DNA of 64,000 bases, taken from assembly GCF_030540775.2 (NCBI RefSeq), contig NZ_CP141266.1, positions 2,157,001-2,221,000 of the forward strand, in the 5' to 3' direction. The position numbers were made by a program, and so were the translations under genes. This stretch comes from Flavivirga abyssicola. GTDB taxonomy: Bacteria; Bacteroidota; Bacteroidia; Flavobacteriales; Flavobacteriaceae. The notes under the pieces are model-generated. The model ran no database searches. It saw only the letters and a program-made list of their open reading frames with translations, and was not told where the DNA came from. This document shows, in pieces, positions 16,673-26,365 of this stretch. The number at the start of each line of letters is the position of its first letter. Within the stretch, counting starts at the first letter, position 1.

Positions 16673-19549
16673 ATGAGCAAATTTTTACAATTCAAATTGT
16701 TTTTAACACTGTTATTTTTTATACCTGTAATGGCTTTTTCGCAACAGGTTTCAGGTACGGTAACAGATGGCGAAACAAATTTGCCTTTAGCAGGGGCAAA
16801 CATTATTATTAAAGGAACTAGTACAGGGGCCATTTCTGATTTTGATGGAAACTTTACTTTAACGGTAGAAGGCTTCCCGGTAACTCTGGTTGTCTCTTCC
16901 GTAGGGTACGATACCCAAGAAGTTAATGTGTCTTCTTCTCAAAAGGTCACGATCGCTTTAAAGGAGGGTGTTGCTTTAGATGAGGTGCTTTTAATTGGAT
17001 CGAGAAATCCAAGTAGAACTGCTGTTGATACACCTGTTCCGGTAGATGTTATTGATATTTCCGAATTAACATCTCAAGGTCCGCAAGTGAATTTAAATCA
17101 GATTTTAAATTTTGTGGCACCTTCATTCACGTCTAATACACAAACAATTTCTGATGGGACTGATCATATTGATCCAGCATCATTAAGAGGATTAGGGCCG
17201 GATCAAGTTCTTGTTTTAATTAACGGAAAACGAAGACATAATTCATCTTTGGTTAATGTTAATGGAACTTTTGGACGTGGTAGTGTAGGAACCGATTTAA
17301 ATGCTATTCCATCTGGAGCCATTCAGCGATTAGAAGTTTTACGTGATGGTGCTGCAGCTCAATATGGATCAGATGCCATTGCCGGAGTTATTAATATTGT
17401 ACTAAACAGTAATGTAAATGAGCTTACTTTAAATATGACTACAGGAGCCAATTTTACAAAGAATGCCAATGATCAAACAGGGGGTGTAGATGGAGAAACC
17501 GTTAATATTAGTGCTAATTATGGTATACCTTTAGGAGAAAAAGGTGGATTTATAAACTTTACGGGTGATTTTGATTTTAGAGAAGATTACGGTAGAATGA
17601 AGGAATGGGAAGGCAATGTTTTTAATCTTTATAATACTGTTGAAAGATTTGCTAATAATGATGGTTATAACTTATCAGATTTATTAGATGATGATGTGGC
17701 CGATGTTATACAATATGCTAATGCTGCTGGAATTAATTTGGGGGGAGCTAGTACTAAAGCAGATTTGCAACCTATTTTAGAAGCTGATAATACGGATGCA
17801 GAATTGGCTGCCAGAGGACTGGTTAGAAGTGATTTTAATATGCGTGTTGGGCAATCTGAAGTAAGAGGGGGACGCTTTTTTGCTAACTTATCGTTGCCAT
17901 TAGATGATAATGGAACTGAACTATATTCATTTGCAGGAACAAGTTCCAGAAAAGGAAACTCTGCAGGCTTTTATAGATTGCCGAATCAAAGTAGAACATA
18001 CACTCCAGCATACATCAACGGTTTTTTACCGGAAATAAATTCAACCATTACAGATAAATCTTTTGCTGTTGGAATTAAAGGTAAAATAAATGACTGGAAT
18101 GTAGATTTAAGTAATACCTGGGGAAAGAATGCTTTTTTATATACTATTGGAAATACCTTTAATGCCTCTTTTCAGAATGCATCTCCAGTAACATTTGATG
18201 CAGGCGGGTTTAACTTTATGCAGAATACCGTTAACTTAGATATCAACCAGTTTTATGACGATATTTTTAGTGGACTTAATGTCGCTTTTGGAGCAGAATA
18301 TAGATTGGAAAATTATGAAATAGAAGCAGGAGAAGAAGCCTCATACTCAAGATATACAGCAGAAGGCCAAGTGATTACCTTAGCATCTCAACAAGCATCA
18401 CAGGACTTTTTTGGTAATTCCAGACCTGGTGGTTCTCAAGTATTTCCAGGGTTTAGTCCTAATAATGAATTATCTAGAGGACGTAGTAGCATTGCAGGAT
18501 ATTTTGATTTAGAAGCTGATTTTTCTGAAACTTTTTTAGCCAGTTTTGCTACCCGCTTTGAAGATTATTCAGATTTCGGATCAACTATTAACTTTAAGTT
18601 AGCAACTAGAGTAAAAGCCAGTGACAATGTTAATGTTAGAGCCGCATTAAATACTGGTTTTAGAGCGCCTTCTTTACATCAGTTAAACTTTAATTCTACG
18701 TCAACCATATTTGATCAAAATGGAAACCCAGTAGAAGTTGGAACATTTGCTAATGATAGTAGAGTTGCAAAAATATTAGGAATACCAGAATTAAAAGAAG
18801 AAACGTCTCAAAGTATAAGTTTAGGATTTACTGCCAAAATACCTAATGCGAATTTAACTGTAACGGTTGATGGTTATTTTGTAGGCATAGACGATCGTGT
18901 GGTTTATACAGGACAGTTTAGTGGTGCTGCCATTGCTGCAGAATTGGCACAGGCGAATGCCTCAGCAGCATCGTTCTTTGCCAATGCCATTGATACTGAG
19001 TCTAAAGGTTTAGATATTGTTATTACACACAAAGCCAATATAGGAACGAATGCAAATTTAAAATCTGATTTATCTGGAACGTTTTCAAAAACTAAAAAAG
19101 TAGGCCCTATAAAAGCCTCTCAGGTTTTAGAAGATGCAGGTTTGGTTAGTACTTACTTTCCAGAAGATAGTAGAGTTTATCTAGAAGAAGCAGTACCACG
19201 TACTAAAATAAACTTAACTAATAACTTTACTACAGGAAAGTTCAATGTGTTTTTAAGAAATGTGTATTTCGGAGAGGTAACTGAAGCCACAACCAATGTT
19301 GATAGGCAGCAAGTTTTTGGAACAAAAGTAGTTACTGACTTATCTTTTGGTTATAAAGCTTCAGAAAGTTTAACATTAACGGTAGGAGCGAATAACTTAT
19401 TAGATATCTATCCAGATAGAGCTGCCGAAGTTTTATCTGATGGAGGCACTAACAGAAGCAGTGGTCGTTTTGATTGGTCTAGGCGTGCACAGCAATTTGG
19501 AATAGGCGGACGATTTCTTTTTGCCAGACTTAGCTTTAAGTTGAAATAA
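16673..19549 (+). CDS. TonB-dependent receptor, FecA/BtuB-like plug
   Basis: From the ATG at 16673 (MSKFLQFKLF) there are 958 residues, with a signal peptide ending MAFSQQ. The frame is open 19 codons earlier to 16616, but that stretch has no signal peptide and overlaps a TATATTTTTTG promoter-like sequence at 16627-16637. A CarboxypepD_reg-like domain (about 8-90 of the mature part) precedes the plug, which contains ASLRGLGPDQVLVLINGKRRH and YGSDAIAGVINIVL, then a large barrel ending in LSFKLK. The substrate is unknown; the plug resembles siderophore/vitamin receptors rather than SusC. A SusD-like gene fragment follows it. Confidence 0.88.
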   Translation: MSKFLQFKLFLTLLFFIPVMAFSQQVSGTVTDGETNLPLAGANIIIKGTSTGAISDFDGNFTLTVEGFPVTLVVSSVGYDTQEVNVSSSQKVTIALKEGVALDEVLLIGSRNPSRTAVDTPVPVDVIDISELTSQGPQVNLNQILNFVAPSFTSNTQTISDGTDHIDPASLRGLGPDQVLVLINGKRRHNSSLVNVNGTFGRGSVGTDLNAIPSGAIQRLEVLRDGAAAQYGSDAIAGVINIVLNSNVNELTLNMTTGANFTKNANDQTGGVDGETVNISANYGIPLGEKGGFINFTGDFDFREDYGRMKEWEGNVFNLYNTVERFANNDGYNLSDLLDDDVADVIQYANAAGINLGGASTKADLQPILEADNTDAELAARGLVRSDFNMRVGQSEVRGGRFFANLSLPLDDNGTELYSFAGTSSRKGNSAGFYRLPNQSRTYTPAYINGFLPEINSTITDKSFAVGIKGKINDWNVDLSNTWGKNAFLYTIGNTFNASFQNASPVTFDAGGFNFMQNTVNLDINQFYDDIFSGLNVAFGAEYRLENYEIEAGEEASYSRYTAEGQVITLASQQASQDFFGNSRPGGSQVFPGFSPNNELSRGRSSIAGYFDLEADFSETFLASFATRFEDYSDFGSTINFKLATRVKASDNVNVRAALNTGFRAPSLHQLNFNSTSTIFDQNGNPVEVGTFANDSRVAKILGIPELKEETSQSISLGFTAKIPNANLTVTVDGYFVGIDDRVVYTGQFSGAAIAAELAQANASAASFFANAIDTESKGLDIVITHKANIGTNANLKSDLSGTFSKTKKVGPIKASQVLEDAGLVSTYFPEDSRVYLEEAVPRTKINLTNNFTTGKFNVFLRNVYFGEVTEATTNVDRQQVFGTKVVTDLSFGYKASESLTLTVGANNLLDIYPDRAAEVLSDGGTNRSSGRFDWSRRAQQFGIGGRFLFARLSFKLK

Positions 19550-19570
19550 GAAAGTAAGATATTATTTATG

Positions 19571-19599
19571 AGCCCTATGAATATTCATGGGGCTTTTTC
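19571..19599 (+). terminator. Terminator after the TonB receptor gene
   Basis: AGCCCTATGAATATTCATGG followed by GGCT folds into a 12-bp stem (19571-19594, one G-T pair), then TTTTT. It starts 21 bp after the receptor stop. The SusD-like remnant continues in an open frame across it, which supports the remnant being non-functional. Confidence 0.75.
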
Positions 19600-19608
19600 A
19601 TATCATAT

Positions 19609-19743
19609 CGTTGGATTGATGTGAGACATTTTGGAAGACTTGAAGATATAAGTCAAGAATATGACAGTGCTGGTAATTTATCTCCAGTGTCTAGTCAATT
19701 CCCGATTCCACAAAACGAAGGTCATATATTTACTTATAATTAA
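19609..19743 (+). pseudogene. C-terminal remnant of a SusD/RagB-like protein
   Basis: The frame ending at the TAA at 19741-19743 encodes about 44 residues with the features of a SusD-family C-terminus: RWIDVRHFGRL (compare the family's RWFDLxRxGR) and, near the end, SQFPIPQNE (compare FPIPQSE). The first in-frame stop upstream is at 19555-19557 and there is no start or signal peptide. Most of the gene is therefore missing. It sits directly behind the TonB receptor gene, the usual place for a SusD partner. It is too short to fold alone; I call it a deletion fossil. Confidence 0.6.
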
Positions 19744-19755
19744 ATAAAAATGAAA

Positions 19756-19778
19756 CACCTCAACTTAACGTTGAGGTG
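19756..19778. terminator. Bidirectional-looking hairpin between SusD remnant and RND operon
   Basis: CACCTCAAC (19756-19764) pairs perfectly with GTTGAGGTG (19770-19778) around a 5-base loop. A-rich sequence precedes it and TTC follows. It is 88 bp beyond the stop of the minus-strand efflux operon and just after the remnant's stop. Confidence 0.6.
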
Positions 19779-19865
19779 CTTCTGCTATTAATCAATCCTT
19801 TATAAAGGTAAAGGACTTCTATTACAGCTATGTTTCAAGCTGTTTGGGTTAGATTAGAAATTATT

Positions 19866-22800
19866 CTAATCGTTTATCTTATCCAATTCATCAAAAACTT
19901 CCTGTGTTACCACTTTGTTATATTTAGCAGCTCTGTTGCTGTATAACCACATTTTAAACTTGGTTATTAAATAGAACAAAATTGGTACGACTATTAATGT
20001 TAGGAATGTAGCAACAAATAATCCGTAAATAACAGTCCAGGCTAATGGACCCCAGAAAATAACATTGTCACCCCCCATGTAAATATGTGGGTTGAACTCA
20101 CTAAATAATGTAAAGAAGTTGATGTTAAACCCAGTTGCTAAAGGAATTAATCCTAAAATAGTTGTAATCGCTGTTAATAATACAGGTCGCAAACGCGCTT
20201 TTCCACCTTTAACAATAGCTTCTAATAAATCCGACGTTTCAAGATATTGATCATCTTCTAAATCGTGTTCTACTTTCTTTCTGTCAATTAAAAGTTGGGT
20301 GTAATCTAAGAGAACCACACCATTATTTACTACAATACCAGCCAAGGAAATAATACCCATCATGGTCATCATAATTACAAAGGCACTACCAGTAGCAACA
20401 ATACCACCAAATACACCTATTAAACTCAAGAAAATAGCCAGCATAATAATGCCTGGTTTTGATACTGAGTTAAATTGGAAAATTAGAATAAAGAAGATTA
20501 AACCTAAACCTGTAAAGAAAGCACCCATTAAGAATGCCATTTGCTTATTTTGTTCTTCAATCTGTCCTGTATAATCCACTTTGACCGATGCAGGTTGTTC
20601 TGTGAAACCTTGCATTTCATTCTGAATTTTAGATACGATAGCTCCGGCATCTGTAAATCCAGGTGCTAAAGCAGAATATAAGGTTACCACACGTCTAACA
20701 TCTCTATGTTTTATAGCACTGAATCCAGAGGTGTTATTTTGTTTGGCAACAGTAGAGACAGGAATCTCTTTTATTTGCCCATTAGCAGGGTCTCTGAAAG
20801 TGATTTTCTGGTTGAAAATAGCACTTGTATTATACCTGTTTTCTTCATTAAAACGCACATAGATATCATAATCTTCGCCATCTTCTTTGTAAATACCAGC
20901 TTTAGCTCCAAAGATAGCATTACGCAATTGTTGTCCTACCTGACCAGAAGTTACACCTAATTCTCCGGCTTTTTTCCTGTCTACCTGAACCTGCATGGAT
21001 GGTTTTGATTTGTTAACATCAATTTTTAATTCGTCAATACCTTGGATATTTTTCGAATTGATAAAATCGCGCATTTTTTCAGCTGTGGCGATAAGCTCAG
21101 AATAATCGTTTCCTTCTAATTCAAGATTTATAGGATAACCTGCTGGAGGTCCTACGGCATCTTTTTCAACTGAAATGGCTACACCAGGGTAAATATCTTT
21201 TAAATCTTCCTGTACCTTTTTAAGAAGGACATTACTATCGGCACCATCTCTAAATTTATACTCACGCATGGTAGCCGTTATTTTACCACGGTGAGGCATT
21301 TCTGCTTGCGAACCCCCATCAGTTTGTGGGTTTCCTGCACCTTCACCAACCTGAGATACGGCACTTTCTGTTAGGAAATTAAAATCGCCATGCATATAAG
21401 CTTCTTCGTTTATAATTTTATAAACACGCTCTTCAATATCTTTTGTAATAGCATTGGTTTTTTTAATGTCAGTACCTTCTGGGTATTCTATATATACAAT
21501 AATCTGATTTGGTGTATTATCTGGGAAAAACTCAACTTTTGTTCGTTGACTTCCAACAGAAGCTCCAAAACCCATAAAAGCTACAATAAGTAAAACAAAT
21601 GTTCCGATAGCAATAATGGCTGGTTTTTTTCCACTTAATGCACTGCGAAGTGTTTTTTCGTAAAGGCGTTCCCATATGGGTAGTATACTATTTTGAAATC
21701 CGTTAGCCCAACTTCTTAGGAATAAACGATAGATCCAAAGTAAAATAACGGTGACTATCATTAAGGATCCCAAACCTCTATAGGCACCACCAACAAGCAT
21801 GATGAGTAAGCCAAAACCACCAACGATTGCAGAGATCTTGATAATGTTTTTTAAAGGCATTTCTTTGTCTTCGGTCGTCATAAACTGGGATACCATAACG
21901 GAGTTAAAGAAGATAGCCACAAACAACGAGGAGCCTAATACAACAGACAGAGTAATTGGGAAATAAATCATAAATTGTCCCATAACACCTGGCCATAGCC
22001 CTAAAGGAATAAAGGCAGCAACAGTTGTTGCCGTAGATATAATAATTGGGAAAGCAATTTCACCAATCCCTTTTTTTGCTGCTTCTATACGGCTCATACC
22101 TTCTTCACTCATTAAACGATACACGTTTTCAACCACCACAATACCATTATCAACCAGCATTCCAAGTCCCATAATAAGACCGAAAAGAATCATGGTATTC
22201 ATGGTGTATCCTAACATGTTTAAGATCATAAGTGACATGAACATAGACATGGGGATGGCAAACCCAACAAATAAGGCATTTTTAAACCCTAAGAAGAACA
22301 TTAAAACGGTAACTACGAGAATGATACCAAATATGATGTTGTTTACCAAATCATCGACCTGACCAATGGTTTTTGAAGATTGGTCGTTTGCTACAGTAAC
22401 TTTTAAGTCTGGAGGAAATACATCAGCAACAGCATCTTTAATGATAACGTCTATTTGCTCTGCTGCAGCTACCATATTTTTTCCTGCACGTTTTTTAACA
22501 TCTAGCATCACAACAGGATCTCCAAATTCTCTCGCATAAGTTGTTTTATCCTCATCTTTAAAGGTAACTTGAGCAATATCTTTTAAATAAATAGGATTAT
22601 TTTTTTCAGACTTAACTACAAAATTTTCGAGTTCATCTGGTGTGTCAATTTCTCCAATAATTCTAATCGTACGCCTTTGTCCGCTAGTAATTAAATTACC
22701 GGCAGACATGGTCATGTTTTCATTGCTTATGGTATTAATAATGTCTTGAAAACTAACCTGAGCTGCCATCATTTTATAAATGTCTACAGCGACTTCTACT

Positions 22801-23402
22801 TCTTTTTCCTGAGCACCACGAATATCAACTTGTTTGATTTCCTGTAAACTTTCAATTTCGTCTTCTAAATATTCTCCATATTCCTTTAATTTATCAATCG
22901 GATAATCTCCGGAGATATTAATATTAAGGATTGGAATTTCCTCAGACATACTTAAATCGAAAATATTAGGCTCTACTTTGGCACCATTAAATGTTGGCCA
23001 ATCTTCACCCGAAGTCTCTGTATCTACTTCATCTTTTACTTTTTGCTTGGCTGCATCAACAGAAATATTTTCATCAAACTCTACAATAATAATAGAATAA
23101 TCTTCCTGGGATGTTGAGGTGATTTCTACAACATTACTAACTGTTTTTAGTTTGTCTTCAATGGGATCAGTTATTAGTTTTTCAATATCCTCGGCAGTAT
23201 TCCCTGGGTATACAGAACTAATATAGATTTTGGTTTCTTTAATTTCCGGGAAACTTTCTCGGGGCATACTAAAATAAGCCCCAGCACCAAGAAACAAGAT
23301 TAAAGCAATTAAAACATACATGGTTGTTTTATTGTTAATGGCCCATGATGATAAACCAAACTCCTTATCTACTTTCTTCTTTTGTTTTTTATTTTTACTC
23401 AT
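19866..23402 (-). CDS. RND efflux pump inner-membrane subunit (AcrB/HAE1-like)
   Basis: A 1178-residue resistance-nodulation-division transporter, at the long end for the family. The first TM (about 28-46) is followed by a periplasmic loop with SSVYPGNTAEDIEKLITDPI. A block of TM segments (about 345-550) carries GLIMGLGMLVDNGIVVVENV, the family motif with the proton-relay aspartate. A second periplasmic loop and TM block end with GIISLAGIVVNNGVVLLDY. It exports hydrophobic compounds or envelope components using the proton gradient. The adaptor, a four-helix-bundle gene, TolC and TetR lie upstream in the same operon. The long C-terminal half is intact. Confidence 0.93.
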   Translation of the reverse strand: MSKNKKQKKKVDKEFGLSSWAINNKTTMYVLIALILFLGAGAYFSMPRESFPEIKETKIYISSVYPGNTAEDIEKLITDPIEDKLKTVSNVVEITSTSQEDYSIIIVEFDENISVDAAKQKVKDEVDTETSGEDWPTFNGAKVEPNIFDLSMSEEIPILNINISGDYPIDKLKEYGEYLEDEIESLQEIKQVDIRGAQEKEVEVAVDIYKMMAAQVSFQDIINTISNENMTMSAGNLITSGQRRTIRIIGEIDTPDELENFVVKSEKNNPIYLKDIAQVTFKDEDKTTYAREFGDPVVMLDVKKRAGKNMVAAAEQIDVIIKDAVADVFPPDLKVTVANDQSSKTIGQVDDLVNNIIFGIILVVTVLMFFLGFKNALFVGFAIPMSMFMSLMILNMLGYTMNTMILFGLIMGLGMLVDNGIVVVENVYRLMSEEGMSRIEAAKKGIGEIAFPIIISTATTVAAFIPLGLWPGVMGQFMIYFPITLSVVLGSSLFVAIFFNSVMVSQFMTTEDKEMPLKNIIKISAIVGGFGLLIMLVGGAYRGLGSLMIVTVILLWIYRLFLRSWANGFQNSILPIWERLYEKTLRSALSGKKPAIIAIGTFVLLIVAFMGFGASVGSQRTKVEFFPDNTPNQIIVYIEYPEGTDIKKTNAITKDIEERVYKIINEEAYMHGDFNFLTESAVSQVGEGAGNPQTDGGSQAEMPHRGKITATMREYKFRDGADSNVLLKKVQEDLKDIYPGVAISVEKDAVGPPAGYPINLELEGNDYSELIATAEKMRDFINSKNIQGIDELKIDVNKSKPSMQVQVDRKKAGELGVTSGQVGQQLRNAIFGAKAGIYKEDGEDYDIYVRFNEENRYNTSAIFNQKITFRDPANGQIKEIPVSTVAKQNNTSGFSAIKHRDVRRVVTLYSALAPGFTDAGAIVSKIQNEMQGFTEQPASVKVDYTGQIEEQNKQMAFLMGAFFTGLGLIFFILIFQFNSVSKPGIIMLAIFLSLIGVFGGIVATGSAFVIMMTMMGIISLAGIVVNNGVVLLDYTQLLIDRKKVEHDLEDDQYLETSDLLEAIVKGGKARLRPVLLTAITTILGLIPLATGFNINFFTLFSEFNPHIYMGGDNVIFWGPLAWTVIYGLFVATFLTLIVVPILFYLITKFKMWLYSNRAAKYNKVVTQEVFDELDKIND

Positions 23403-23423
23403 TAGTCTTCAGAATTAGGTTGA

Positions 23424-24593
23424 TTATTCTACAACAAGTATTTTTACTTCTTGTCCATCTTTGACACTTCTAGCGCCTTCATCAATAATTTCATTCCCAT
23501 TTGCTAAACCAGAAAGCACTTCAATATAATCGCCTTGTGTTTTCCCTGTTTCTATAATAACACGTTTTGCTTTTCCTTTGTTTTTAACTTTATCGGTTAC
23601 TGTGTATACATATTGTTGCCCTTCGGCATTTTCAGAAATAATACTTTGAGGGATTAATATGGCTTTTTCGTTTTTGTAATCGTTAATTTTAAGCTTTGCT
23701 GTTAAATTAGGTTTTATAGATTTATCTTTATTCGAAACAGCAACTTCAATTTTAAACGTTCGGTTTGCAGGGTTTATAAAGTTTCCTGCCTGACGAACTT
23801 TAGCGTCCATCTTTTTTCCAAGTACAGGGAATTCTACCTGTACATCTTTCCCAGATGTTATATTAGAAATATAACGTTCTGGCACATCCGTTTCAATGTA
23901 CATATCTTTAAGGTTAACAATTCTGAAAAGCTGAGATTGTCCTTGAGCAACAACACTTCCTTGTTCTGAAATGACATCGTCTATAGTTCCAGAAAAAGGT
24001 GCGCGAACCACAGTTTTTGCCACTTGTTGTTGTAATTGATTAACGGCTCTTTGCTGTGCTTCATAGGTAGATTTTGCTTGTAAATACTGAATTTCACTAC
24101 CTATTTTCTGATTCCATAAACGCTCTTGACGCTCAAAAGTTGTTTTTGCTAAGTCTGCTTGAATTTGTAACTGTGCCACTTGTTGACCTAAACCGCCATC
24201 ATCAATTTTTGCTAATATCTGTCCTTTAGCTACTTTTTGCCCTTCTTTAACATAAACCCGTGTTATGGTTCCTGAATACTCAGGGTATATTACAAGATTT
24301 TGTTTTGTGCTTACATTTCCTTGTAATTCTACATAGTGATTGAAAACGGCTTCTTTGGCCGCAAAAGTTGTAATTAGAGGAATTCTTTCCTGAGGGTCTA
24401 ACTTTTTAATTTCAGATTCTAATTGTTTTAATTGCGAAGAAATTTCTTGAGCAGACGCATCTAACTCTGTTTTCTTTTGCCTTATATGTTCTAAATTTCC
24501 TGAAGCTATAATATCTTCTACAGACATTTTTTTATCGCTTCCACAAGAGTTTAAAAGGAGCGTTACGATTACTAGTGAATATATATTTTTCAT
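23424..24593 (-). CDS. RND efflux periplasmic adaptor (membrane fusion) lipoprotein
   Basis: 389 residues from the ATG at 24593; the frame also has a TTG two codons earlier. The lipobox LLLNSC gives a lipidated Cys near residue 17. A coiled-coil-prone segment (about 25-75) precedes a split biotinyl-lipoyl fold (YPEYSGTITRVYVKEGQKV ... TVVRAPFSGTIDDVISEQG) around an alpha-hairpin, then beta-barrel and membrane-proximal domains (VQVEFPVLGKKMDAKVRQ). It bridges the RND pump and TolC. It is 21 bp upstream of the pump gene. Confidence 0.93.
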   Translation of the reverse strand: MKNIYSLVIVTLLLNSCGSDKKMSVEDIIASGNLEHIRQKKTELDASAQEISSQLKQLESEIKKLDPQERIPLITTFAAKEAVFNHYVELQGNVSTKQNLVIYPEYSGTITRVYVKEGQKVAKGQILAKIDDGGLGQQVAQLQIQADLAKTTFERQERLWNQKIGSEIQYLQAKSTYEAQQRAVNQLQQQVAKTVVRAPFSGTIDDVISEQGSVVAQGQSQLFRIVNLKDMYIETDVPERYISNITSGKDVQVEFPVLGKKMDAKVRQAGNFINPANRTFKIEVAVSNKDKSIKPNLTAKLKINDYKNEKAILIPQSIISENAEGQQYVYTVTDKVKNKGKAKRVIIETGKTQGDYIEVLSGLANGNEIIDEGARSVKDGQEVKILVVE

Positions 24594-24623
24594 TATCAAT
24601 TGAGTTTAAAAGGTTGATTTTGT

Positions 24624-24992
24624 TTATAAGTTTATTTTTGATTGTGATTTATATAAGCCATCAAGCATGGCGGTTATTTCTGAAATATCTTGTCTAATGT
24701 TTTCATACTCCTCATTTGAAAGAAATTCTAAATCATTAGAGATTATTATTTGGTTTAAAAGTTCCAATGCCGAACTAAAGGCAATTTCTGTAAACCTAGC
24801 TTTGTCTTTTGCTGAATGTCTTCCAGTGCCTTCTGCAATGTTTGATGAAATTGATACGGCACACCTTCTCATTTGACTAATTAAGCCATAACGCTCATCT
24901 TCAGGAAAGTTCTTTGTTAGTTTATATATTTTAACAGCCAATTTTCTTGATTTTTGCCAAACGGATAGTTTTTCGAAAGAGAATATTTTCAT
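24624..24992 (-). CDS. Four-helix-bundle protein (23S rRNA intervening-sequence/S23 family)
   Basis: 122 residues with the family's hallmark blocks: FEKLSVWQKSRKLAVKIY at the N-terminus, FPEDERYGLISQMRR, and SISSNIAEGTGR, followed by a long helix pair. Family members form small four-helix bundles, often pentamers, originally found in 23S rRNA intervening sequences and now seen scattered in many genomes. Their function is unknown. Here the gene sits inside the efflux operon, 30 bp after tolC and 24-30 bp before the adaptor, which is an unusual place. It may be a late insertion that kept the operon transcribed. Confidence 0.9.
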   Translation of the reverse strand: MKIFSFEKLSVWQKSRKLAVKIYKLTKNFPEDERYGLISQMRRCAVSISSNIAEGTGRHSAKDKARFTEIAFSSALELLNQIIISNDLEFLSNEEYENIRQDISEITAMLDGLYKSQSKINL

Positions 24993-25022
24993 CTTTAATT
25001 TTTTTAAACTTTAAACAATAAA

Positions 25023-26363
25023 CTAATCAACTTTATTTAATACCGTTTCTAATTCAGCCTTTTTATTTATAACATCAAGCATAGCCTGTAAAAATTCTTG
25101 TTGAGAACTGTATAATTGTGTTTGTGCTTGTCTTAGCTCAAAGCTTGAAGCAATCCCTTCAAAAAACTTTGTTTGATTTTTCTGTTCGATACGTTCTGCT
25201 AAGTTTAAGTTTTGTTTTTTGTTGCCGTAATCTTCAATAGCAAACTGATAATCACTTTTAGCTGATGCTATTTGGAGTTTCAATTTTTGCTGAGTTTCTG
25301 TTAAGTCTTCTTTTGCCTTTTCAAGATTAATTCTGGCACGTTGTGTAGATGCACTTCTGCCACCAGAACTAAAAATAGGGATATTCATAGTAACACCTAA
25401 TAAAGAAGAACCAAACCACTTTTGCTTACTATCTGTAAAAACAAAATCATTACTAAAAGTAGAATAGCCAGCATTAACAAAAGCATTTAGTGTTGGTAAG
25501 GCTTTACTTTTTTCTAATTTTAAAAGTAACTCTTTAGACGTTTTATCATTTTCTGCAATTTTAAAGTCAATCGTGTTTTCTATGTTTTCTTCAGCACCAA
25601 TTAATTCTAAAACAATATTATTTGCTGTTAAACTTTCTAAGTTATCAGTTAATATGGTTTTAGAGTTTATTTCAGTACCCATAGTTATATTAAGCATCTG
25701 GTATGCTAAAGTTTTTAAGCGGGACGTATTGCTTAAATTACTTTCTACACCCGATAATGTAATTTGCAACTGCTCTACACTTTCTTCCTCTTCCAAACCG
25801 TTTTCATATATTTTAGTGGTTTCGTTGAGGTTTTTCTTTAAAACGTCTATGTTGCGTTCTAAAATTTTTACACTCTCTTCTGCTAATAAAACATTTCCGT
25901 AGGCGTTAATAACTGCTTTTCTAACTTCTAAATCGGTTTTTTCTTTAGCATTCTTAGAAATTTCTAAAAACACTTTAGCCGATTGCAAACCAACCAAATA
26001 GGAGCCATCAAAAATTTTCTGCTCTAGTTTAGCAAAAGCATTGACACTTTGTTTTGTGCCAAATATCACTTCTGAAAATTCTCCTGGGTTGCCCCCAAAA
26101 AACTCGGCAGGGATCACAGAAACTTGTTGTTTTAAAAAGTTTTGATAATCGATACTACCACTTATTTGAGGTAAACCGGTTGAAGTAGTTTCCCATTTTT
26201 GTTTTTCTGCTGCTTTAATATCAAGCGCAGCATTTTTAGCAGTTCTATTATTTTCTAATGCAAAGTCTATGGCTTCCTGTAAAGAGAAGCTTTTAGTGTC
26301 TTCCTGAGAATAAATCGCAAAAGAGCATAATAAACTAAATATTAAAATTAGTTTGTTCTTCAT
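25023..26363 (-). CDS. TolC-family outer-membrane efflux channel
   Basis: 446 residues with a signal peptide ending FAIYSQ. Two OEP repeats (about 25-210 and 235-440) carry long heptad-rich helices, for example FSLQEAIDFALENNRTAKNA at the start and a second DFKIAENDKTSKELLLKLEKS region. It forms the outer-membrane duct for the RND pump and adaptor encoded downstream. It starts 2 bp after the stop of the TetR gene, so the four genes form one operon headed by the regulator. Confidence 0.92.
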   Translation of the reverse strand: MKNKLILIFSLLCSFAIYSQEDTKSFSLQEAIDFALENNRTAKNAALDIKAAEKQKWETTSTGLPQISGSIDYQNFLKQQVSVIPAEFFGGNPGEFSEVIFGTKQSVNAFAKLEQKIFDGSYLVGLQSAKVFLEISKNAKEKTDLEVRKAVINAYGNVLLAEESVKILERNIDVLKKNLNETTKIYENGLEEEESVEQLQITLSGVESNLSNTSRLKTLAYQMLNITMGTEINSKTILTDNLESLTANNIVLELIGAEENIENTIDFKIAENDKTSKELLLKLEKSKALPTLNAFVNAGYSTFSNDFVFTDSKQKWFGSSLLGVTMNIPIFSSGGRSASTQRARINLEKAKEDLTETQQKLKLQIASAKSDYQFAIEDYGNKKQNLNLAERIEQKNQTKFFEGIASSFELRQAQTQLYSSQQEFLQAMLDVINKKAELETVLNKVD

Positions 26364-26365
26364 TT

